DNA from: Paenarthrobacter aurescens TC1
GTDB taxonomy: Bacteria; Actinomycetota; Actinomycetes; Actinomycetales; Micrococcaceae
Assembly (NCBI GenBank): GCA_000014925.1
Contig: CP000474.1
Location: 248,001-312,000 of the forward strand
DNA length: 64,000 nt
Reading direction: 5' to 3'
This document shows, piece after piece, positions 16,979-26,122 of this stretch (position 1 is the first letter of the stretch; each line of letters opens with the position of its first letter). The notes beneath the pieces were generated by a model. The model was not told the origin of the DNA, ran no database searches, and worked only from the letters and a program-made list of their open reading frames with translations. The position numbers and the translations under genes were made by a program.

Positions 16979-17853
16979 TGCGCACCAAACTCGACCACCT
17001 GGTCAACTCTGCCCTGGCCTCCGGCTCGGCCGTTCCCGCCTTCACTTGCTACGACTTCACCACAGCCCTGGCTGTTGTGGGCGCAGCGGAAGAATCCGGG
17101 CTCGGCGTGATCATGCTCGTCGCTCCGAAAACCGCGTCCACGCCCAACGGACTGCGCCTCATCGCAGCCCTGCGTGGCCTGGCCGACACCGCGAGCGTCC
17201 CGGTTTCCGTCCAGTTGGACCACGCTTCCGATCTGCGGGTCATCCGTGACTCCGTGGCCGCCGGGGCGGATGCGGTCCTGGCCGATGGCTCGTCCTTGCC
17301 TTACGAGGACAACATCGCCTTGGTCCGCGAAGTCCGTGCCGCGCTGGACGCCCAAGGTGCGTCCGACGTCGTGCTTGAAGCGGAGCTTGGCGGTCTTGCG
17401 GGCGACGAGGACAAGGCGTTTGGTGCCGAAGATTCAGAGCACGACGCCGGCACTTCAGGTGCAGGGCTCACCAACCCCGCGCAGGTGGCTGACTTCGTGG
17501 AGCGAACGGGTGCGCAGCTGCTGGCCGTCGCGGTGGGCAACGTGCACGGCAAGTACAAGGGCGAGCCGAACATCCGCTGGGACGTGCTGCAGGAAGTGGC
17601 TGCAAAGACCGGCGTGCCGTTGGTATTGCACGGCGCTTCCGGAATCCCTGCAGACGAGCTTGCCAAGGCGCCGTCCATGCAGGTTGGCAAGGTGAACTTC
17701 AACACGGAGCTGCGCACGGGAATCCTGGCCACACTGGAGACTGAAACTGCCGCCCACCGGGCAGACGGCGAGAACCTCCAGGGGCTGCTGGCTCGTTGGA
17801 ACGGCTCCGCTGCGACCTTTGCGGGTGCCACGCTGGAGTTGCTCAGCGCCTGA
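16978..17853 (+). CDS. Class II fructose-bisphosphate-aldolase-family enzyme
   Basis: 291 residues, like KbaY/GatY and other class II ketose-phosphate aldolases. Zinc-binding histidines are seen in VQLDHASD (about residue 81), AVGNVHGKYKG and LVLHGASGIP, and the DHAP-phosphate-binding segment follows (VGKVNFNTELR). It completes the acid-sugar operon. Described tetronate pathways end with OtnC, a different (AraD-like) fold that decarboxylates 3-oxotetronate 4-phosphate to DHAP. An FBA-type enzyme in that place means either a different final chemistry or a different substrate. Confidence 0.8.
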   Translation: MRTKLDHLVNSALASGSAVPAFTCYDFTTALAVVGAAEESGLGVIMLVAPKTASTPNGLRLIAALRGLADTASVPVSVQLDHASDLRVIRDSVAAGADAVLADGSSLPYEDNIALVREVRAALDAQGASDVVLEAELGGLAGDEDKAFGAEDSEHDAGTSGAGLTNPAQVADFVERTGAQLLAVAVGNVHGKYKGEPNIRWDVLQEVAAKTGVPLVLHGASGIPADELAKAPSMQVGKVNFNTELRTGILATLETETAAHRADGENLQGLLARWNGSAATFAGATLELLSA

Positions 17854-17904
17854 CGCGCAGCGCGGTACCCAAGTGCAGCAACACAGGGAGGCTAGGATCA
17901 AATC

Positions 17905-18297
17905 ATGATTCTGGCCTCCCTGATTTTCGCGACGATTGCCGCCCTGCTCCACGTCTACATCTTCACCATGGAGTCCATCACCTGGACCAAACCGGCCACA
18001 TGGAAACGCTTCAGCCTCACCTCGCAGGCCGACGCTGAAACCACCAAACCGCTCGCCTACAACCAGGGTTTCTACAACCTGTTCCTGGCCATCGGCGCAC
18101 TGATCGGCATCATCGCTGTCTGGGCCGGGGCGCCACAGGTGGGCTGGACCCTCGTCTTCAGCAGTTGTGGTTCCATGCTCCTGGCCGCCTTGGTCCTTGC
18201 TGCCAGCGGTAAGAAGTACCTCCGCGCGGCAACCCTCCAAGGCACAACGCCGTTGCTCGCCGTCGTGCTTGGAGTGCTGGCAGTGACGCTGGGCTAG
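17905..18297 (+). CDS. DUF1304 family membrane protein
   Basis: 130 residues with four hydrophobic segments. HVYIFTMESITWTKPATWKR and NQGFYNLFLAIGALIG are typical of the DUF1304 family, whose function is unknown. It starts 51 bases after the aldolase gene on the same strand and may be cotranscribed, but its family is widespread and not tied to sugar acids. Its stop overlaps that of the convergent VOC gene. Confidence 0.8.
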   Translation: MILASLIFATIAALLHVYIFTMESITWTKPATWKRFSLTSQADAETTKPLAYNQGFYNLFLAIGALIGIIAVWAGAPQVGWTLVFSSCGSMLLAALVLAASGKKYLRAATLQGTTPLLAVVLGVLAVTLG

Positions 18298-18713
18298 TGC
18301 TCCGGAGGACCTGCCTGGGCTGCGGCTTCATCCATCCAGAGGACTTCCCAGTGGTGGCCATCCAAGTCACGGAACGCGCGGCTGTACATGAAGCCAAGAT
18401 CCTGGGCGTCATAGGTTTCTGAACCGCCGGCTTCGAGCGCCTTTGCAGCCAGGGCATCCACGTCTTCACGGCTGTCGGCGGAAAGGGCCACAATAGCGGC
18501 CGTCGAGTTCTGCGTGTCCGCGATGGGCTGCTTGGTGAACTCGCTGAACTTGGCGTGGGTCAGGAGCATTGCATAGATAGTGTCGCTGAAGACCACGCAT
18601 GCGGCAGTCTCGTCGGTGAAGTTCGGGTTGATGGTGTAGCCAAGGGCCGTGTAGAAGGCCTTGGATGCCTCGAGGTCGCTGACGGGGAGGTTCACGAAAA
18701 TCGACGTAGTCAT
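18294..18713 (-). CDS. VOC-family (glyoxalase-like) protein
   Basis: 139 residues with the two beta-alpha-beta-beta-beta units of the vicinal-oxygen-chelate fold: FVNLPVSDLEASKAFYTALG at the start and FRDLDGHHWEVLWMDE near the end. Such proteins include lyases, dioxygenases and resistance proteins; no specific activity can be read. The end overlaps the DUF1304 gene by four bases. The upstream 266 bases (18714-18979) show no gene or clear element. Confidence 0.8.
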   Translation of the reverse strand: MTTSIFVNLPVSDLEASKAFYTALGYTINPNFTDETAACVVFSDTIYAMLLTHAKFSEFTKQPIADTQNSTAAIVALSADSREDVDALAAKALEAGGSETYDAQDLGFMYSRAFRDLDGHHWEVLWMDEAAAQAGPPEH

Positions 18714-18979
18714 GCGTCTGATCCTGCCGGTGTTTCGACGCCTCGTCCAGAGGTAATTTCACGCCTGTGTATAAGTAGCCAGCGGAACTCGTTGCCAGCA
18801 AAGGGCAGGGATGGCGCCGCCGCCTTGGACCGGCGCAGAGAGACCGCTCCGTGGACCCGGCGCAGAGAGCCCGCTTGCTAAGGAAGGCACCCACTTAGAA
18901 TGGCCCACCTGCTGGCCCAGCCCCCCGCCCGGGCGGAGAATGGAGTCAGCACGCAGGGGCGTGCCATGTAGGGAGAGCC

Positions 18980-20335
18980 ATGGAGATGGACGAGCATCAG
19001 CCCGCCAGCCCGGCAGCGGTTGTGCATAGGGATCCGGCGATCGATCTTGTCCGTTTCATCTGCCTGCTCCTGGTTGTCGCTGCGCACTGCATGATGGTCA
19101 GCCCTGTTCTGCAGAAGGACGGGACTGTGGTGACCGTGAACGTCCTCATGGAGCAAAGCTGGTTTACCCCTGTGGCGTGGGGGCTCATGATCGTGCCGCT
19201 GTTCTTCGTCCTGGGCGGTGTAACAGGGCTGCAATCGTGGCGGCGTCTGAGGGCCCACGGCGGCACCGGGTTCGACTTCGCCCAGTTGCGGCTCCTCCGA
19301 CTGGTCCGCCCGGCCATGGCCGTTTTGGCTGTCATGTGGGGAGGGCTGTGGGTGGCGCTGCTGCTTGGCGTCCACCCGGCGGTCATCCAGTTAATGACCG
19401 CCGGCGCCGCGATGCCCCTGTGGTTCTTGGCGGCCTACCTCACCGCCCAACTCAGCATCCCGGTGATGGCCCGGCTTCACGAGCGTGCGCCATTTCTGAC
19501 GTTCGCTGCGCTGGTGGCGCTGATCATCACTGTCGATTCCCTTCGCGGCGCCATTCCCGTCCTGGCCTTCGCCAACATGGTCTTCCTGTGGTGCGCCGTC
19601 CAGCAATTGGGATTCCTCATGGCGGACGGCTTCTTCGAGAAACGCAGCCGCGGCTGGCTCATCGGTGCCGTTGTTTCCAGCAACCTTCTGCTGGGCCTCG
19701 TGACCGGTGTGGCCGTGTACCCGGGGAACATGGTGGTGAACCTGAACCCGCCCAATTTCAGCCTGCTTCTCTTGGGCATTTCCCAGACGGCCACGCTCCA
19801 ACTCCTGCAAGGTGGCATACGGCGGATCGCTGACGTCCGATGGATCCAGGGGGTCATGGCCGTAGCGGGACGGCGATCCATGACCGTGTACCTGTGGCAC
19901 CTTCCGCTCCTGGTGGGCATGTCCGGGTTGCTGCTGCTGACCGATGTGCCCAAGCCGTTGGCAGGGACTCCGGAGTGGTGGTGGGCGCGGATCCCTGTCT
20001 TCTTCGCGGTGGTCACCCTGATGGTCCCGGTGGTGTGGATTTTTGGTCGATTGGAGAACCGTCCGACGGCGGCAAGCCACGCACGGGGCCCCACGCGCAC
20101 CGCTGTGGTGACCGCCGCCGTCGTGGTTTTGATCCCGGTGGCGGACGCTGCGTTCAACGGATTGACGCTTGCCCTGTTGGGTGGGGGAGCGGCGTGCTTT
20201 GCCCTTTCGGTCCTCTTGCTGGGCAGGGTTCCGACGCCGCTGCTGCCGCCTCCGGTGCGCGAAGGTGCGGAATCGCCCGAACGTCGACGGCCCACGTTGC
20301 CAGAGCCGGATTTACGTGCCAATCTCGAAACATGA
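18980..20335 (+). CDS. Acyltransferase 3 family membrane protein
   Basis: 451 residues with about ten membrane spans. It starts with RDPAIDLVRFICLLLVVAAH, the conserved first helix with Arg and His seen in OafA/NolX-type acyltransferase_3 proteins. VYLWHLPLLVGMSGLL later corresponds to the conserved helix near the end of the domain. Such enzymes O-acylate surface polysaccharides or lipids. GGGAG lies 6 bases before the ATG. The stop overlaps the ATG of the following GNAT gene (ATGA). Confidence 0.85.
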   Translation: MEMDEHQPASPAAVVHRDPAIDLVRFICLLLVVAAHCMMVSPVLQKDGTVVTVNVLMEQSWFTPVAWGLMIVPLFFVLGGVTGLQSWRRLRAHGGTGFDFAQLRLLRLVRPAMAVLAVMWGGLWVALLLGVHPAVIQLMTAGAAMPLWFLAAYLTAQLSIPVMARLHERAPFLTFAALVALIITVDSLRGAIPVLAFANMVFLWCAVQQLGFLMADGFFEKRSRGWLIGAVVSSNLLLGLVTGVAVYPGNMVVNLNPPNFSLLLLGISQTATLQLLQGGIRRIADVRWIQGVMAVAGRRSMTVYLWHLPLLVGMSGLLLLTDVPKPLAGTPEWWWARIPVFFAVVTLMVPVVWIFGRLENRPTAASHARGPTRTAVVTAAVVVLIPVADAAFNGLTLALLGGGAACFALSVLLLGRVPTPLLPPPVREGAESPERRRPTLPEPDLRANLET

Positions 20336-20688
20336 CCGAGTACAAGGATTCACTGGCAGAGTCGTTCAAAGCTGGCGTCACCACGGTGCGCAACGACAAA
20401 TTCCACCGCTATGAGCTGCACGTGGACGGAGAGCTGGCCGTGATTTCACAGTTCCTGGACAAGCCCGGTCATATCGATTTCATTCACACTGAAACGAAGC
20501 CCCAGTTCAATGGCCAAGGCTTGGCGAAAGTCCTGGCGCACTTTGCGCTGGATGACGTGGTGGCCTCCGGCAAACGCATCATCCCGCATTGCCCGTACAT
20601 CGCCGCTTACCTGAAGAAGCACGAGGGCTACGAACAGGACGTCGACTGGCCTGCGGAAATGCCGGTGGGTGAACCGGACAACGAGTAA
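20332..20688 (+). CDS. GNAT-like small N-acetyltransferase (YjdJ/GtlA type)
   Basis: 118 residues. The segment FIHTETKPQFNGQGLAKVLA has the acetyl-CoA binding pattern (Q-x-x-G-x-A/G) of the short YjdJ-like GNAT domain, followed by IIPHCPYIAAYLKKHEGY, also typical. These minimal acetyltransferases are usually cytosolic and their substrates are unknown. It is translationally coupled to the acyltransferase 3 gene, though no functional link is apparent. Confidence 0.8.
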   Translation: MTEYKDSLAESFKAGVTTVRNDKFHRYELHVDGELAVISQFLDKPGHIDFIHTETKPQFNGQGLAKVLAHFALDDVVASGKRIIPHCPYIAAYLKKHEGYEQDVDWPAEMPVGEPDNE

Positions 20689-20692
20689 AGGG

Positions 20693-21274
20693 CTACACGA
20701 GCACTGACGCGTTGCTTCTCTTTGGGCTGCGTCGGGGCTGGCCGGCTCTGGTTGTCTTGAAAGGCCAGTCACGCCGCGTTCCGCTGAGGGAGACGATTGC
20801 GTCGTGCTCATCCGTAATCACCCCGCGGCGGCACGTTGCGCGGACCTGCATTGCGCTGACGAGGCTCCCGCCGTGGAGGTGATCGGAGTCCGTCACCAAG
20901 TAGGTGAAGCTCCGCATCACGGATTGGCCTGGGGCCAGCAGTCTTATCCGCAGGTCCCGCTCCACAGGTTCTGAGGTGTACTGGAGCATTTCCATGCCCT
21001 CGTTGGTGAAGGAACGAGGTACGAGATTAATATCACGCACGTGGCTCGTGGAGTCATTGGTGATCCATGCGGTGAAGATGACCGTATCGCCCGGGATGGC
21101 CAATGGCCTGTCGGCTCCGTAGACGAGAGAGATGTGGCCCGCATTCTTTTTTCGCGCCAAAAGTGCCGAGCGCCGTAAGGGCAATCCCCGAACGATCGCC
21201 CACGGGACCCTTGGCGTGTGGTGGTGGGTGGCACGCATCAATTTCCTAAAGGGGCGGCTGCGCCGGATACCCAT
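20693..21274 (-). CDS. Hypothetical protein with a DUF11/CARDB-like domain and no export signal
   Basis: 193 residues. The first 45 are rich in arginine and lysine with no hydrophobic signal. Residues about 50-165 look like one Ig-like domain: RPLAIPGDTVIFTAWITNDS, then a GMEMLQYTSE strand, then LLAPGQSVMRSFTYLVTDSD, which matches the pattern of DUF11/CARDB domains where a conserved LAPG/LPG loop precedes a TY strand. The tail is again basic. It is divergent from the sigma-factor gene and close to a large DUF11-type surface protein, so a link to that system is possible. I do not recognise a named family. Confidence 0.55.
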   Translation of the reverse strand: MGIRRSRPFRKLMRATHHHTPRVPWAIVRGLPLRRSALLARKKNAGHISLVYGADRPLAIPGDTVIFTAWITNDSTSHVRDINLVPRSFTNEGMEMLQYTSEPVERDLRIRLLAPGQSVMRSFTYLVTDSDHLHGGSLVSAMQVRATCRRGVITDEHDAIVSLSGTRRDWPFKTTRAGQPRRSPKRSNASVLV

Positions 21275-21417
21275 GAGTCCTCATTTCGGGCCGGGGATGG
21301 ACGGTTGTGCATGCCAAGTGCCGCTCGGAGCGAATTCGTGTCGCGGAAATCGGAGTTATCTACAGGGCCGGGCAACGCGATTCAAGTCATAGGGCAAGAG
21401 GTGCCACACTCTTGTTT

Positions 21418-23022
21418 ATGGATCAACTAACCGCGGCAGCGGCCAGTGGAGAGTCTCCTGCCAGCACAATGGCTGCCCGCAGCGATTCCCAGATCATTGA
21501 GTTGGTGCGCGAAGGTGCCACCGATGCCTTCGATGTGCTCTACCAACGGCACTTCAAAGTCGCCCATTTTGTCGCCCGCGCGCAGAGCGATAATCCCAGT
21601 GACGCCGACGACGTCGTGGCCGAGTCTTTCGCTGCCATCTTCCAGCAGTTGACGGAAGGCAAGGGACCAAAGGAGTTCTTCCGCTCCTATCTCCTGACCG
21701 TGGTGCGCCGCACCGCCCATGACCGGAACCGCAAGGCCCGCCGCATGCCAACTGCTGCCGACGACGCCATTCTGGATTCCGCTGTGCTGGACAGTGACCC
21801 CGTGCTCGACGACCTTGAGTCGAGCATTATGGCCAGGGCGTTCAAGTCGTTGCCCGAACGCTGGCAGGCCGTGCTCTGGCACCTGGACATCGAAGGCCTG
21901 AAACCGGCAGCGGCGGCACCACTCGTGGGCCTCACTCCCAACGGTGTCTCGTCGTTGGCCCTCCGGGCGAGGGAAGGACTGCGTCAGGCCTATCTTCAAC
22001 AGCACATCAGCCAGACGGTGGGCGACTGTAACGAGTACGCCAGCCAGTTGGGAAAGTACGCGCGAAACGCGCTGAAGCGTACGTCCGAGGAGAAAGTCCG
22101 CAGTCACCTGGATGGCTGTGCCCGGTGCACGGCTCTGCTGATGGAACTCAATGACGTCCAGGGCGGCATGAGGGCCATCCTGTTCCCCTTGCTTACGGGC
22201 ATCGCCTTTACCCCGGGGGCATTTGCCGCACTCGGATCGGCGGCCACGGCCGGAGGGCTGCAGGCGGCTGCCGGAAGCACAGCAGTGTCCGGCCAGGCTG
22301 GCGCGGTCGCGGCGCGCACCGCCAGCCAAATGTGGAAGTTGACGGCGGCCATTGTGGTGGGCGTACTGGCTCTGGCTGGAGTGCTGGTGTGGTTCCTTCA
22401 GCCCAGCGCAGATACTGAATCCGCTGTTGCCTCCGACGCCGCATCACCGGCAGCACCGGCCGCCCAGGAAACGTCGTCGCCGAGTGCAACGCCAAGCTCC
22501 ACGCCAGAGCCCAATCCAGAGCCCGCTGCCACATCGACGCCGGAACCAACCGCCGTCGTCATTCCGCCGACCCCTCTGCCGCAGCGGAGCGCCGCGGTGG
22601 TGGATTCAGGTGCGGTATTCTCGACGCCGGTGCCCGCCTCTGTAGCGCTGGCGGCGCCCGCCGCCCAAACGGTTGATGGGACGTTCTCAGTCATCCCGGG
22701 CTCCGACAAGACGGAGCGGGACCTGCACGTAGGGTTCTCGCTGCAGGGCGAAGGAGCGCCGAGCACGGGTGAGGCCGTCTTCACGCTCCCGGACCAGGCA
22801 ACCTTCGTGGCGGGTAGGACCGTGGCCCCGGCTGGTTGGACGTGCGGAAACGCCGCTTCAAATATGCGGCAGATCCGCTGCACTACCGAGTCCATGGACA
22901 GGGAAAACCTTGCCTTTACGCTGGGCGTTGCGCTCCCGCCAGCCGCGGAAACGGGAACGGTCAACTATCGGTTTGGCGGGAATGGCATCGTCTCCAAGAC
23001 GTTCGCCAACTCCTTCCGGTAG
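21418..23022 (+). CDS. ECF sigma factor fused to an anti-sigma-like zinc finger, membrane span and extracellular domain
   Basis: 534 residues. Region sigma2 is at about 25-110 (SDADDVVAESFAAIFQQLTE), sigma4 at 140-195 (LVGLTPNGVSSLALRAREGL). A zinc-finger anti-sigma motif follows at 204-237, with C204 and HLDGCARC (H230, C234, C237). A hydrophobic patch is at 253-281 and a clear membrane helix at 307-327. A Pro/Ala/Thr/Ser-rich linker leads to an exported domain (about 420-534) with a WTC...CTT cysteine pair. So sigma factor and its tether are one chain, as in the ECF52/53-type fusions known in Actinobacteria. Release by proteolysis or a conformational switch would be needed for activity. The next gene encodes a surface adhesin-like protein. 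Confidence 0.85.
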   Translation: MDQLTAAAASGESPASTMAARSDSQIIELVREGATDAFDVLYQRHFKVAHFVARAQSDNPSDADDVVAESFAAIFQQLTEGKGPKEFFRSYLLTVVRRTAHDRNRKARRMPTAADDAILDSAVLDSDPVLDDLESSIMARAFKSLPERWQAVLWHLDIEGLKPAAAAPLVGLTPNGVSSLALRAREGLRQAYLQQHISQTVGDCNEYASQLGKYARNALKRTSEEKVRSHLDGCARCTALLMELNDVQGGMRAILFPLLTGIAFTPGAFAALGSAATAGGLQAAAGSTAVSGQAGAVAARTASQMWKLTAAIVVGVLALAGVLVWFLQPSADTESAVASDAASPAAPAAQETSSPSATPSSTPEPNPEPAATSTPEPTAVVIPPTPLPQRSAAVVDSGAVFSTPVPASVALAAPAAQTVDGTFSVIPGSDKTERDLHVGFSLQGEGAPSTGEAVFTLPDQATFVAGRTVAPAGWTCGNAASNMRQIRCTTESMDRENLAFTLGVALPPAAETGTVNYRFGGNGIVSKTFANSFR

Positions 23023-23206
23023 TCCCTCGCACCGTCCCTGAACCTGCAGTTCCGGGTCTTGGAAAAATCGTCTCAACATTTTTCCAATTTTTCGCGTCAC
23101 GATTCGCGGACTTCTCCCACTACGCCTTCGGGTCCCCGTTTATCGGCGCCCTCGTTGAAGCCACCCCAAGCTTCAACGACAGAAAAGGTCGGTTGCGAGA
23201 GAGCCC

Positions 23207-26080
23207 ATGATATACAGAGGTCCACAGAAGCTGCTGGCGGCCATCGTCGCCACGGCGATCACGTTTCTGGGGGTGGGAAGCGCCTTGGCACCGCCGGCCC
23301 TGGCCACTCTGCCAGGCTCGCCCGGCGTTGCCCAGCCAGGTACTCCTGTCTACACGGAGACCTTCGCGAATCAGAATGCCACCGCCAGCGCCCTCAGCAT
23401 CCTGAGCTACATGGGTGGAACCGCAGCTGCGAACCAAACGTATACAGCTGATACGCCCTACACACCGGCAGGCGGACAATGCGACGGCTGGATACTGAAC
23501 TCCTTCACCCCGTTGGCGACCTCCGATGCGGGTTGCCTCAGGAACCAGCCCGGCGGCTGGGAACAGATCCAGCAGATGTCGGTTGCCCTCGGATTGGCGC
23601 AGGGACAAACAGCAGCACAAGCTGCCAGCAACCAGGCGTTGTCTGAATACACCAACAGTGCATCAGGAAATATCGCCGCTGGCGTCCAATTCCGCACCGA
23701 AGCAAACACCATCCCGGCAATCGCCGGCCACTACTATGCGGTGTCAGGTTACTTCGCCCAGGTGAACTGCCACGCTGCACACGCGAGCCAGACCTTCAGC
23801 CTGCTCATTAATGGGACACGCCAAGTGCTCAGCGCCGGCCTCGATCCCTGTGGCAGCAGCACCCAGCCAAGCGTCCAGGTCACCAAGCTCCAATCCGCTG
23901 CCTACCAGATTCCCGTGGGCACAAACCCTTCACTCGGCTTGGAGCTGAGGAATGAAACAGCCACGGGAATCGGCAACGACGTCGCCTTCGACCTTCCGCA
24001 GATTGTGGATGTGACGCCCCAGCTGGATAAATCCTTCACCCCGGCGCTCATCGCACCTGGCGGCACATCCAAGGTCACGCTGACGATCACCAACACCGAC
24101 GACCTCAAGGCGAAGAACGACTGGTCCATCACGGACACCCTTCCTGCTGGACTGACCGTTGCCGGTACTCCCAACATGGGTGGCACCTGCGTGCAGGCCG
24201 CGGGAACCAACCCCTTGGAGAAGTGGGCCGTTGCCGGCAGCAACACCGTCTCAGTCATTGGCGGTGACCTCGCCCAAGGAATGACGGCGTGCACCATTAC
24301 GGTAGACGTCACAGCTGCTGCGGAGGGTACGTACGTTAGCGGACCCGCCAACATCGTGACCAACCTGAACCCGCCTGCAAACGCCACGCTCAGCGTTCGG
24401 TCTCCGCGGCTGGCATTAAGCAAAGCCCTTGGCGCTCCCCGGCTGTCTGATTCCCATCAGTTCACCACCCACATCCGCACGGGCTCGGCCACTGGACCGG
24501 TTATCAGCTCTACTGCCAACGCGACCACTGCTGGTGCGGGCTCCACGATTGAGCCAAACACGGGTGTCACCGGTGAGTACGTAGCCAATGCCGGAACCCC
24601 GTATTATCTGACCGAGTCCGGTACCAACCTGTCCGGCTACAGCAACGCCATAACCTGTGTGGACGCCAATGGTCTTCAGTCCGGCCTGCCTTCCGGGGCG
24701 CCTTTCGCTGGCTCCCTGGAAATTGTGCCCCGTGCCGGCGCCGATATCAGCTGTGTGCTGACCAGCACGGCACATCCCGTGCCGACCATGGAGTGCAGCG
24801 TGTCCGCTGACGCCTCTGACATTCAGCAATCGCCGGTTGTGGGTGACCGTATCACCTACACTTTCGCTTCGAAGAACACCGGCAACGTGCCGCTGACCAA
24901 TGTCTCCATCACGGATCCGCTGGCTGGCCTGTCCGCCCTGAGCTACACCTGGCCGGGCATCCCGGGTGAGTTGCTCCCTGGCCAAACCGTGACGGCTACG
25001 GCAACCTACGGGATCACGCAGGAAGATATCGACGCCGGTCATCTCGCCAACTCGGCCACGACCACGGGTACCCCGCCCGCAGGTCCGCCGCTAGCGACTC
25101 CTCCCGGAACAACGGACACACCTTTGACCCAGGCCGCAGCGATGGAGTTCAGCAAGTCCGCCGACGCCAGCGCCGTTCTCCATCCGTCTGTTGCGGGCGA
25201 CGTGATGACATACACGTTCACTGCGAAGAACACCGGCAACGTCACGCTGACGGATGTCTCCATCGAGGATCCGCTGGCCGGTTTGTCCGCGTTGAGCTAC
25301 AGCTGGCCCGGCGCCCCAGGAACCCTTCTGCCCGGTGAAACCGTGACAGCCAAAGCAACATACGGGATCTCCCAGGCTGACATCGACTCCGGGCACGTGG
25401 TCAACAGCGCAACTACAAGGGGCACTCCTCCCTCCGGCACCCCGATGACGCCTCCTCCCGGAGAAACGGACACCCAGTTGACGCCGGGCGCCGGCATGCG
25501 GTTCACCAAGACGGCGGATGCATCTGCAGTGGGTGACCCCGCCAAGGTGGGCGATCCAATCACCTACATGTTCACGGTGAAGAACACAGAAAATGCGCCG
25601 TTGACCCACGTGGTGGTCAACGATCTGATGCCGGGCCTGTCGGCCTTGGTTTACACCTGGCCCGGTGACGCAGGAATTCTGCTTCCCGGTGAGGAAGTGA
25701 CTGCCAGAGCAACGTACGCGGTCACGCAGGCGGACATCGACGCCGGGCACGTGGTCAACACGGCCACCGCAACGGGTACGCCTCCCACTGGACCGGTGGT
25801 CGCTACGCCACCAGCGAGTGTTGTGGTGACCTTCCCGCCAGTTGGGCCCAACCAGTCTGATGGGCCGCGGGACGGGGCCAGTCGGCCCGACGGACCGCGG
25901 GACGGTCCCGGCCAGTCTGATGGACCGCGGGAAGGTGACGGATCGCCTCTTGGTCCCAGTCAGTCTGAAGGACCGTTGGCCTCCACAGGCGTTGTCCATA
26001 ACGTGCTGCCGATCAGCCTCATCGTGGTTGGCGCGGGCCTGGTCCTGTTCCTCTCCGGATACCGTCGCACTCGTCACTGA
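23207..26080 (+). CDS. LAXTG-anchored surface protein with DUF11-type repeats
   Basis: 957 residues. Residues 1-33 are a signal peptide with a hydrophobic core and an AxA cleavage region. The N-terminal half resembles a lectin-like/adhesin domain with several cysteines, followed by an Ig-like DUF11 domain (LIAPGGTSKVTLTITNTDDL). Residues about 528-875 are three near-identical repeats of about 118 residues, each with TYTF..KNTGN, a LxPGxxVTAxATY segment and DIDxGHxxNxAT (DUF7507 type). A GPRDG-rich linker follows. The C-terminus is LASTG at 924-928, a hydrophobic span and RRTRH, the LAXTG signal used by class E sortases of high-GC Gram-positives. Probably controlled by the sigma factor upstream. 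Confidence 0.85.
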   Translation: MIYRGPQKLLAAIVATAITFLGVGSALAPPALATLPGSPGVAQPGTPVYTETFANQNATASALSILSYMGGTAAANQTYTADTPYTPAGGQCDGWILNSFTPLATSDAGCLRNQPGGWEQIQQMSVALGLAQGQTAAQAASNQALSEYTNSASGNIAAGVQFRTEANTIPAIAGHYYAVSGYFAQVNCHAAHASQTFSLLINGTRQVLSAGLDPCGSSTQPSVQVTKLQSAAYQIPVGTNPSLGLELRNETATGIGNDVAFDLPQIVDVTPQLDKSFTPALIAPGGTSKVTLTITNTDDLKAKNDWSITDTLPAGLTVAGTPNMGGTCVQAAGTNPLEKWAVAGSNTVSVIGGDLAQGMTACTITVDVTAAAEGTYVSGPANIVTNLNPPANATLSVRSPRLALSKALGAPRLSDSHQFTTHIRTGSATGPVISSTANATTAGAGSTIEPNTGVTGEYVANAGTPYYLTESGTNLSGYSNAITCVDANGLQSGLPSGAPFAGSLEIVPRAGADISCVLTSTAHPVPTMECSVSADASDIQQSPVVGDRITYTFASKNTGNVPLTNVSITDPLAGLSALSYTWPGIPGELLPGQTVTATATYGITQEDIDAGHLANSATTTGTPPAGPPLATPPGTTDTPLTQAAAMEFSKSADASAVLHPSVAGDVMTYTFTAKNTGNVTLTDVSIEDPLAGLSALSYSWPGAPGTLLPGETVTAKATYGISQADIDSGHVVNSATTRGTPPSGTPMTPPPGETDTQLTPGAGMRFTKTADASAVGDPAKVGDPITYMFTVKNTENAPLTHVVVNDLMPGLSALVYTWPGDAGILLPGEEVTARATYAVTQADIDAGHVVNTATATGTPPTGPVVATPPASVVVTFPPVGPNQSDGPRDGASRPDGPRDGPGQSDGPREGDGSPLGPSQSEGPLASTGVVHNVLPISLIVVGAGLVLFLSGYRRTRH

Positions 26081-26122
26081 GATCTGGTGCTGGGGCGTGG
26101 GTGCCCTGGAAAGCGTGCTCTG

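Noticed and set aside
18828..18870. Direct repeat of GGCGCAGAGAG upstream of the acyltransferase gene
   Set aside because: Only two short partial copies without symmetry or placement relative to a promoter; likely chance in GC-rich sequence.
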